Below are positions 16,251 to 22,229 of a DNA stretch of 22,229 nucleotides, one piece after another. This stretch comes from Candidatus Poribacteria bacterium (lineage in GTDB: Bacteria > Abyssobacteria > SURF-5): contig JACRIR010000058.1 in assembly GCA_016215705.1 (NCBI GenBank), positions 1 through 22,229 on the forward strand, read 5' to 3'. The position numbers were made by a program, and so were the translations under genes. The notes beneath the pieces were generated by a model that saw only the letters and a program-made list of their open reading frames with translations, had not been told where the DNA came from and ran no database searches. Every line of letters starts with the position of its first letter. Position 1 is the first letter of the stretch.

Positions 16251-16308
16251 GGTTATTGTTAGGCTCATCCTCAAAATGCTTATGCTATGTTATTTCGGAA
16301 ACGTCATA

Positions 16309-18162
16309 CTAGTAGAGGTCCTTTATCGCGTATTCGAGGCCGAGCTCGTGGAGCTTCTCCTTGGTCGGCATCCCTTCTTTGTTCCAGCCGCGGGCTGAGT
16401 AGTAGTCGACCAATTGCATTTCGAGGTCCGCAACTTTGCCCGCGTGGCCGCCTTCGCTTGTCGGCGTGAGCAGCCGTTCGGGAAGAACATCGTCTTTAGC
16501 GGTCACACCGCATCTCAGGCTGAACACACGCTGCAGATTCGTTATCCGCTCCGCGATGAGAGGAATTTCCTTGGTGCTGTAAGCCATTCCGGCTGTCGCA
16601 CCCAGCAGGACAACATAGTGCAGGGGCGCGAGCGCCAGCCCGCAGAACTGGCAGACGACCAGGGAGTTGATTACCGACGCCTGATCCTGCGCCGCCTTAA
16701 CGTTGATTCCTTTGCCCTTCTTGTCGAAGCGGCCCTGTTTGTAGGCCACACCGAAGCCGGGGGCGATTATGCCCATATCGTAGATGAATGCCGCGCCGTG
16801 GAGGTGACATGCGCCGCGCGGAGAGGTTGCGTAATTGACGGCCATGCTGTGGAATGCGCGCGGATCATGCATCGGGATTTCAAGGCCCTTCACATGGATC
16901 GCGTACTTATCGGTTCCCTTGCCGAGTTTCTCGGAAGCGCGCTTCACTCCTTCGCCGAGGAGCGCGCCGAGGCCCTTCGCCTGGCCGATCTGGTGCGTCA
17001 TCTCGATGATCGCGTCGACGTTGCCCCACTTCAGATCGATGCCGCCGGTATCCTGCTTGGTGATGATTCCGTTCTCGTAAGCTTCCATCGCGAACGAAAT
17101 AGCGCAGCCGGCGGAAATCGTGTCGATGCCGTATGCGTTGCAAAGCTCGTTCAGGTGGCAGATGGACTCGAGGTTATCATTCAAGAGCATCGACCCGAAA
17201 CTGCCGAGCGTTTCGTATTCCGGCCCGGGGCCTTCCATCCGGAAACGGCCCTCTTCGATTTTCACCCAGCGCGAGCAATGAATGGGACAGTTGTAGCATG
17301 CGCCGTGCGGGCGAAGTATCGTGTCCGCAATCTTCTTGCCGCCAATGGCGACGCAGCCCTCTTTCCACAGTCCCTTGCGCCAGTTCTGAATCGGAATGTC
17401 CCCGGTAATCCATGCGGTGTCCATGCTCGCGGCTGTGCCGTAAGAGCGCATCGGCTCGAGCAGCGGGTTGGTTGCGAGTTCATGCGAGAATTTCTTGGCC
17501 ATCTGATCAAGTGTTGTGGAGTCGGCGACTTTAACGCTCTTCTTTCCGCGGACGGCGATTGCCTTGAAGTTCTTCGAGCCCATCACTGCGCCGACGCCGG
17601 CGCGGCCGGCGGCCCGGCCTTCATCGTTCATCACGGCGGAGATGAGCACCTTCTTCTCGCCCGCTTGTCCGATGCACAGAACGCGGATTCTCTTGTCGCC
17701 CAGTTCCTCTCGAATGGCATCCTGCGTCGCGTAGCTGTCCTTACCCCACAGCTTCGAGGCGTCGCGCAACTCGGCCTTATCGTCCGACACCCAGAGATAC
17801 ACGGGCTTGGAGGATGCGCCCTCGACAATGACGCCGTCGAAACCCGTCTTCTTGAAATCGGCGGCCCAGTGGCCTGCCGAGCTGGCGTCTACCCACATGT
17901 TCGTCAGAGGGGATTTTGTGCAGACCTCGTAGCGACCGCTTGTCGGGAACTTTGTGGCAGTGACGGGGCCGGTGAGAAACGCGATTTTGTTTTCCGGCCC
18001 GAGCGGGTCGGCGGAGGGGGGCACTTCGTCGTAAATGATTTTCGTCCCGAGGCCTGCGCCTCCGATGAAGGCGCGGGCATCGTCCATGTTAAGGTTCTCT
18101 ATTTCGACTTTACCTTCAGTGAGCCTTACTCGGATGAGTTTTCCCATGTAACCCAACGCCAT
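16309..18162 (-). CDS. Aldehyde:ferredoxin oxidoreductase family protein (tungstopterin/[4Fe-4S])
   Basis: 617 residues, full length for the AOR family. Motifs: GGAGLGTKIIYDEVPP (34-49), the FPTSGRYEVCTKSPLTNMW segment around 72-90, SSAGHWA, and the [4Fe-4S] site CYNCPIHC (Cys289, 292, 296) with the fourth ligand probably Cys504 (NSLVVCQFCG). EYETLG (Glu315) and GACHLHG (His453) match the catalytic region. The C-terminus (RGWNKEGMPTKEKLHELGLEY) is intact. These enzymes oxidise aldehydes to acids, or reduce acids at low potential, with ferredoxin and a W or Mo bis-pterin cofactor; the substrate is not predictable. ATG 18162 is preceded by AGGAGGT 8 nt upstream. The gene overlaps the DUF362 gene by 47 bp, and a MoaD-like gene follows. 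Confidence 0.96.
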   Translation of the reverse strand: MALGYMGKLIRVRLTEGKVEIENLNMDDARAFIGGAGLGTKIIYDEVPPSADPLGPENKIAFLTGPVTATKFPTSGRYEVCTKSPLTNMWVDASSAGHWAADFKKTGFDGVIVEGASSKPVYLWVSDDKAELRDASKLWGKDSYATQDAIREELGDKRIRVLCIGQAGEKKVLISAVMNDEGRAAGRAGVGAVMGSKNFKAIAVRGKKSVKVADSTTLDQMAKKFSHELATNPLLEPMRSYGTAASMDTAWITGDIPIQNWRKGLWKEGCVAIGGKKIADTILRPHGACYNCPIHCSRWVKIEEGRFRMEGPGPEYETLGSFGSMLLNDNLESICHLNELCNAYGIDTISAGCAISFAMEAYENGIITKQDTGGIDLKWGNVDAIIEMTHQIGQAKGLGALLGEGVKRASEKLGKGTDKYAIHVKGLEIPMHDPRAFHSMAVNYATSPRGACHLHGAAFIYDMGIIAPGFGVAYKQGRFDKKGKGINVKAAQDQASVINSLVVCQFCGLALAPLHYVVLLGATAGMAYSTKEIPLIAERITNLQRVFSLRCGVTAKDDVLPERLLTPTSEGGHAGKVADLEMQLVDYYSARGWNKEGMPTKEKLHELGLEYAIKDLY

Positions 18163-19477
18163 TTCCTCTTACCTCCTCAAGGTCGACGTCCAGTTTTCTC
18201 TTGAAACCGCCTTCGGGCATGACATGTTCGATTCCATAGAACGGGCGCAGCTTGATTCCCACCGTCTTCATCGAGGGCAGGAACGGGAGAACATTCTCGG
18301 GCTGTGGCACGGTAATAAGTTCATATTCTTTCTTGCCGAGTCCGTTCTTTTCGCCTGTGTTCGGCTGGATCATCTCATCGACGCCTATGACCGAGCCGCA
18401 CGAGGTGAGCTTGCGTATGCCCGGCTCCATGACTCCCTTTTCCTCGGCTATCGAGCCCGGGACGCCGTATGAATTGGTCGCCATGTCCAGGCAGGCGACG
18501 TCAATGGCCACGGGGTCCATCGATGCGAATACGCCGAGGTTGGGCAGGAACGAGCGATCGCTGAAGCTCACGCAATCGCACCACGGCGACATATCGATCG
18601 CCATGTTAATGAAGCCGACTTTGCCGGGTTTGAAAGTGTTCATCACGGCCTTCGCGCTGTCGGCCATGGCTGCGGCCGCCGAATCGAAGTAATCATCCGG
18701 TATGAATCCCACTCCGCACATAACGAGAATGCCGAAGCACGCCGAGCAACCGGTGCACTTTTCCCGTTGCCAGATGATGCCCTCATCGGATATATGGAGA
18801 GCGTTTTCCGGGCAGACAGTGTTGCAGAGCGCCATGCTGGCGCAGTCGCTCTTCTTGCAGAGTTGAGGATAGAAGGGCCGGGCGTTGAGGCCGTATTTCG
18901 GGTGGCCGCCCATGTGCAAGTTGTATTTCCCTTTCTTGGAGGCGCAGCCGACACCGATGTTCTTGATCGCTCCGCCGTAAACTCCCATCGGATGCCCTTT
19001 GAAATGGGTGAGCGCTATCATCGCGTCCGCCATTGCAATCGCCGTCGCGACGTATTGCTCCTTGAGAATGAATCCTTCGGGCAGGTCGACCCGGACGTCG
19101 TCCGCTCCCAGGAAGCCGTCGCCGATGATCACAGGGCACCCGAGCGTTGCGGGTGTGTAGCCGTTGCGATAGGCGGTGTTTAGGTAATCGAGCGCCGTGG
19201 TGCGGCTTGCGAACGGAGTGTAAGGCAGCGTGGTGGTATCGACCACCATCGGCTCGCCGCCGAGATCCTTTATTTTGTCCGCAAGCGCGCGCGCGTACAC
19301 CGGCCTCAGATAGGCCGTGTTGTTGTACTCGCCCATGTGAAGCTTGATGGCGACCGTATCGCCGGGCGAGATTGTGTTTTGAAGCCCTGCGGCCTCAAAC
19401 ACGGTGAGCATTTTCGCGACGAGGCTGTCCTGAATCGCCTTGGCGCGATCGTCCATGTAGTAGACCTTTGATGCCAT
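18116..19477 (-). CDS. DUF362 / Fe-S centre protein with two [4Fe-4S] motifs
   Basis: 453 residues. It resembles the 'uncharacterised Fe-S center protein' group: N-terminal KVYYMDDRAKAIQDSLVAKM, GDTVAIKLHMGE and the GHPMGVYGGAIKNIGVGCAS stretch. Cysteines form two ferredoxin-like sets: 207, 212, 218, 222 (LCNTVCPENAL) and 241, 244, 247, 254 (CTGCSACFGILVMC); Cys300 and Cys302 are extra. Function is not established for this family; being in an overlapping pair with the AOR gene, it is a plausible electron carrier or cofactor helper for AOR (inference). The frame extends to 19507, but ATG 19477 has GGAGG 7 nt before it and begins the conserved MASKVYYMDD. The 3' end runs 47 bp into the AOR gene, which may couple their translation. 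Confidence 0.88.
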   Translation of the reverse strand: MASKVYYMDDRAKAIQDSLVAKMLTVFEAAGLQNTISPGDTVAIKLHMGEYNNTAYLRPVYARALADKIKDLGGEPMVVDTTTLPYTPFASRTTALDYLNTAYRNGYTPATLGCPVIIGDGFLGADDVRVDLPEGFILKEQYVATAIAMADAMIALTHFKGHPMGVYGGAIKNIGVGCASKKGKYNLHMGGHPKYGLNARPFYPQLCKKSDCASMALCNTVCPENALHISDEGIIWQREKCTGCSACFGILVMCGVGFIPDDYFDSAAAAMADSAKAVMNTFKPGKVGFINMAIDMSPWCDCVSFSDRSFLPNLGVFASMDPVAIDVACLDMATNSYGVPGSIAEEKGVMEPGIRKLTSCGSVIGVDEMIQPNTGEKNGLGKKEYELITVPQPENVLPFLPSMKTVGIKLRPFYGIEHVMPEGGFKRKLDVDLEEVRGNGVGLHGKTHPSKAH

Positions 19478-19615
19478 AACCGGCCTCCGTGAATAGAGAA
19501 CTTCCAACCCACTCAGTGCACAATTATTCCGGGTTTGTTCGTGGTGTAAGGTGGGAGAAACCTCGGGGTTAATATATCAGATTCAATAGATAATTGCAAT
19601 TCAGTTCAGACATTG

Positions 19616-20401
19616 CTACTTACCCTTGAAATCGGGTTTGCGCTTTTCGTTAAAGGCGCGGATGCCTTCCTTCTGGTCTTCCGTCGCGAAGAGCATCGAG
19701 AATGCTTCGCGCTCGAGGGCGAGCGCCGAATGAAGGTCCCTGTCAGCGCCCATGTTCATGACCATTTTGGCCAGGCGAAGGCTGAACGGCGGTCGCTGAA
19801 TGAGTTTGGCCGCCAGCTTCTTTGCTTCCTCGAGTAGCTTCTCGGTGGGGACGACGGCGTTCACAAGGCCAAGTTGTTCAGCTTCCTTGGCGCCAATGAA
19901 TTCGCCCACCATGATGAGTTCTTTTGCTTTGGTCATGCCGATCAGCCGGGGGAGTCTTTGAGTGCCGCCGGCGCCGGGAATGAGGCCGACGCGAACTTCG
20001 GGCTGGCCGAACTGCGCCGACTCAGCGGCTATCCTGAAGTCGCAGCACATGGCGAGCTCGCACCCGCCGCCGAGCGCGTAGCCTGCGATCGCCGCTATCA
20101 CCGGTTTCCCCATTTGCTCGATGTAGTCGAAAGGGTTGTTCGGGGCAAAGCGCGCCTTGAAGACCTGCACCACGTCGAGCCCGGCGGCGGCCATCGCCTC
20201 GAGGTCGGCGCCCGCCGCGAACACGGTGTCGCCCCCTGTGATTATGATGACGCGCACTGAGTCGTCCTTGTCGGTGGCGCTGAGGGCGGCGTGGAGTTCC
20301 TTGAGCAGAGCGGGACTGAGGGCGTTCAGCTTTTCAGGCCGGTTGAGTGTTATGACGGCGGTCTGGTCGGTCTTTTCGTAGACGATTGTTTGGTATTGCA
20401 T
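19616..20401 (-). CDS. Enoyl-CoA hydratase/isomerase (crotonase family)
   Basis: 261 residues, the usual length. AVITLNRPEKLNALSPAL, the oxyanion-hole GADLEAM region, GGGCELAMCCDFRIA with Glu115 and FGQPEVRVGLIPGAGG with Glu135 are all present; the two glutamates are 20 residues apart as in authentic enoyl-CoA hydratases, so it should hydrate 2-enoyl-CoA to 3-hydroxyacyl-CoA. The 38 residues upstream in the open frame come from the palindrome (HHAAWCPQ), so the start is taken at ATG 20401, although the ribosome site is weak. Its neighbours upstream are SCP-2 and CoA-transferase genes, which fits CoA-thioester catabolism of a lipid-like substrate. Confidence 0.95.
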   Translation of the reverse strand: MQYQTIVYEKTDQTAVITLNRPEKLNALSPALLKELHAALSATDKDDSVRVIIITGGDTVFAAGADLEAMAAAGLDVVQVFKARFAPNNPFDYIEQMGKPVIAAIAGYALGGGCELAMCCDFRIAAESAQFGQPEVRVGLIPGAGGTQRLPRLIGMTKAKELIMVGEFIGAKEAEQLGLVNAVVPTEKLLEEAKKLAAKLIQRPPFSLRLAKMVMNMGADRDLHSALALEREAFSMLFATEDQKEGIRAFNEKRKPDFKGK

Positions 20402-20464
20402 AGTAGTTGAGGTTGCTTCACAAGTCCGCAATGCGTGGGGATTGGCTGCTCCCGGAAAACATGC

Positions 20465-20507
20465 GCTTATTTGGGGACACCATGCGGCATGGTGTCCCCA
20501 AATAAGC
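20465..20507. repeat. GGGGACAC palindrome, copy 3 (perfect 21-bp arms)
   Basis: GCTTATTTGGGGACACCATGC and its perfect reverse complement flank a single G (20486). It is the longest and cleanest member of the family in the window. It lies between the SCP-2 stop and the hydratase start and could act as a transcript hairpin. Confidence 0.95.
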
Positions 20508-20567
20508 TCCGGCAAAAAAGAGCGAGAGGGGAAGCACAGGGCTTCCCCTCCGCTTTCTGTCGCTGTG

Positions 20568-20888
20568 TTACAGGAACAACGTCTTCAGTTTCATTGCCAG
20601 GCTCATGTCGCCCTTGACCTTCAACTTGCCGCTCATGAAGGCCATCTGACCATCGAGCTTCCCATTGACGATGTCCAGCCAATCCTTGGCAGCCACCGTA
20701 ATAGTGATGTTGGGCGATGCATGCAGTCCCTCGGCGATGGTGCACGCGCCGTCGGCGATCGCCGCGTTGTACTTTCCTCCGCCCTCTCCAGTGACATCCC
20801 ACTGATAGACGGCCTTCATACCGGCTGCCTTAGCGCCGTTGAAGCGGGTTTGCATACCATCGAAGGATTCTTTCACCGTATTAGCCAT
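20568..20888 (-). CDS. SCP-2 sterol-transfer-domain protein
   Basis: 106 residues. The sequence AVYQWDVTGEGGGKYNAAIADG, ASPNITITVAAKDWLDIVNGKLDGQMAFMSGKLKVKGD is the compact SCP-2 fold, which binds hydrophobic ligands such as acyl-CoAs or sterols. The ATG has a near-consensus ribosome site (AAGGAGGTGA, 6 nt spacing). Bacterial single-domain SCP-2 proteins often sit with acyl-CoA metabolism genes, as here between the CoA-transferase and the hydratase. It is cytoplasmic (no signal peptide). The ligand is unknown. Confidence 0.9.
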   Translation of the reverse strand: MANTVKESFDGMQTRFNGAKAAGMKAVYQWDVTGEGGGKYNAAIADGACTIAEGLHASPNITITVAAKDWLDIVNGKLDGQMAFMSGKLKVKGDMSLAMKLKTLFL

Positions 20889-21044
20889 TCTGTTTCACCT
20901 CCTTCCGCCTTTGTGTATCTCCCACGGGCTGCGATATTGCCCACTGCGGGCCTTCAAATCCCGCGGGTGCTTGGAAAGCGGGGCATTGGGCTCGACCTCA
21001 CCCGTTCAATATGCCCAGTTCCAAAAACTATTGCGAAAACGTTC

Positions 21045-22226
21045 TCAAACTGCGCCGGCCTCTCTGAGCCGCTTGATTTCGTTCGCCTCGTAACCGAGGC
21101 TCCGGAGCACAGACTCCGTGTGTTCGCCGAGGAGCGGAGCGGGCAATCGCTCGACTGCCCCGTTCCCGCCCGAAAACTTGATCGGCATGCCTATCTGCTT
21201 CAACTTGCCTTCCGTCGGGTGGTCTGTCTCAAAGAGCATCCGCCGGTGTAGGACCTGCGGGTCCCGGAAAACATCCTCGATTGTATTGACCGGCCCCACG
21301 CATATATCGTACGCGTCCAGATAATCAAGCCATTCGGCAAGCGTTTTCTGCTTGAAGATTGCGGAGACTTGTTTTAGCGCGCCGGAAGGACCGTCGGAGT
21401 CGTCGAACTGCTTCTCAACTAAATCACTGCGCTCGACGGCCCGGCAGAAGTTGACCCAGAATTTCTCCTCAAGCGCTCCCAGACTGATGTAGCGGCCGTC
21501 TTTTGTCTGATACGCGGCGTAGCAGGGATATTGGCCGGAGAGCCGCATCTTTCCTCGTTCGAGGTTGTCGCCATCGGCGAAATGTTTGGCCGCGTGGATG
21601 GAAAGCCAGCTCACCACGCCGTCGGTCATCGAGATGTCGACGCAGCGTCCCATGCCCGTCTGCGACCTGCCTATGAGGGCTGCCAGCACTCCGATGGCCG
21701 CGAACATGGCCCCACCCGCGAGGTCGCCTATCTGTACAGCCGGAACCACTGGCGGACCACCTCGAAGGCCGGTCATCGCCAGCACGCCTGCGATGCCGAT
21801 GTAGTTGATGTCGTGACCGACTTCGTCCCTGTATGGGCCGTCTTGTCCATAGCCGGAGATGGAGCAATAGATCATTCGCGGATTGATTCTCGATACGGTG
21901 TCGTAGCCGAAGCCCAGTTTTTCCATGACGCCGGGCCGGTTGCCCTCGAACAGAACGTCGTACTCAGGAAGCAATCTCTCGAATATCTTCTTGCCTTCGT
22001 CGTGCTTGAGGTTGAGCGTGATGCTGCGCTTGTTCCGATTTATGGCCGCGAAGAGCGCGCTCATGTTCTTGAGCATCGGCGGATTCCAGCGCATGTAGTC
22101 GCCTTCACGAGGCGTCTCGATCTTGAGGACGTCTGCTCCCATGTCGGCCAGGAGCATCGAGCAGTATCCGCCCGGCAGGAGCCGCGTGAGATCGAGTATC
22201 TTTATGCCTTCAAGCAATCCGGCCAC
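21045..22226 (-). CDS. Family III CoA-transferase / alpha-methylacyl-CoA racemase-like protein
   Basis: 393 residues. LEGIKILDLTRLLPGGYCSMLLADMGADVLKIE is the canonical N-terminus of the CaiB/BaiF family, with RNKRSITLNLK, NRPGVMEKLGFGYD and GYGQDGP..GHDINYIGIAG; the Asp of GHDINY (Asp139) is the active-site residue in both CoA-transferases and methylacyl-CoA racemases. The GHDINYxxxxG string and the ISMTDGVVSWL segment lean towards racemase-like members. The frame starts at a GTG only 3 nt from the window edge, so the true start and ribosome site may lie outside. It would load CoA onto, or epimerise, the acyl substrate of the downstream SCP-2 and hydratase. Confidence 0.92.
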   Translation of the reverse strand: MAGLLEGIKILDLTRLLPGGYCSMLLADMGADVLKIETPREGDYMRWNPPMLKNMSALFAAINRNKRSITLNLKHDEGKKIFERLLPEYDVLFEGNRPGVMEKLGFGYDTVSRINPRMIYCSISGYGQDGPYRDEVGHDINYIGIAGVLAMTGLRGGPPVVPAVQIGDLAGGAMFAAIGVLAALIGRSQTGMGRCVDISMTDGVVSWLSIHAAKHFADGDNLERGKMRLSGQYPCYAAYQTKDGRYISLGALEEKFWVNFCRAVERSDLVEKQFDDSDGPSGALKQVSAIFKQKTLAEWLDYLDAYDICVGPVNTIEDVFRDPQVLHRRMLFETDHPTEGKLKQIGMPIKFSGGNGAVERLPAPLLGEHTESVLRSLGYEANEIKRLREAGAV

Positions 22227-22229
22227 GAA

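Larger units (their letters stand above)
15936..16308. other. 373-bp repeat-filled gap between the AOR and MoaD-like genes
   Basis: No gene. It contains an inverted pair of CCGCAAAGGCGCAAAGAAG-type elements (15953-15980 and 16052-16085), a C/G-rich imperfect palindrome AATCCCCCC..GGGGGGATTT (16125-16170) and a GATTCTTCGCTTCGCTCAG copy (16224-16250). These can hamper co-transcription of the AOR and MoaD-like genes. Confidence 0.8.

Noticed and set aside
16414-18204. 596-codon + strand open frame opposite the AOR gene
   Set aside because: It is antisense to a complete AOR with all cluster ligands, shows no domain, and owes its length to the GC-rich codon use of the true gene.

Overview
This 22.2 kb window looks like chromosomal DNA of an uncultured, probably anaerobic, Gram-negative-type bacterium of medium-high GC. 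The evidence is a tungsten-type aldehyde:ferredoxin oxidoreductase, a giant 2-hydroxyacyl-CoA dehydratase/benzoyl-CoA reductase activase-type protein, an Fe-S centre (DUF362) protein, CoA-thioester chemistry, and intergenic regions full of short dispersed repeats of the kind seen in Desulfobacterota and several candidate phyla. I cannot name the taxon from the sequence. I see no rRNA, tRNA, CRISPR array, transposase or phage gene.

Layout. Everything from 1 to about 12.2 kb reads on the + strand, and everything from 12.16 kb to the right edge reads on the - strand; the two blocks converge with a 29-bp overlap. The left block starts with two tandem family-2 glycosyltransferase/TPR proteins (the first cut by the window edge) and an overlapping Eis-like GNAT acetyltransferase. 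Next comes a 1415-residue protein with two activase (ASKHA) modules plus DUF2229/HgdB-like parts, then two FAD-dependent oxidoreductases (a D-arginine-dehydrogenase-like DAO protein and an amine-oxidase/protoporphyrinogen-oxidase-fold protein). The block ends with a regulator-like protein that joins an excisionase/MerR-type helix-turn-helix, a Cys-rich 'CWEF' segment and a degenerate receiver-like domain.

The right block, in transcription order from the right edge, encodes a family III CoA-transferase/racemase, an SCP-2 lipid-carrier protein, an enoyl-CoA hydratase, a DUF362 2x[4Fe-4S] protein overlapping a full-length AOR, a MoaD/ThiS-like protein, an extended SDR/epimerase, a small helical protein and an acyl-CoA dehydrogenase. 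Together they suggest oxidation of an aldehyde (AOR, with DUF362 as possible electron partner and MoaD-like protein for the pterin cofactor) and CoA-dependent beta-oxidation-type processing of a hydrophobic or branched acyl group. The pathway and substrate are inferred from gene content only.

The most unusual layer is repeats. A palindrome reading GGGGACACCATGC..GCATGGTGTCCCC occurs three times between genes, once with perfect 21-bp arms. Several other dispersed elements cluster between 13.87 and 16.31 kb. These elements appear to have been absorbed into coding sequence: the MoaD-like protein reads through its C-terminal Gly-Gly into about 120 residues that end in translated repeats, and the ends of the activase and of one glycosyltransferase look repeat-derived.
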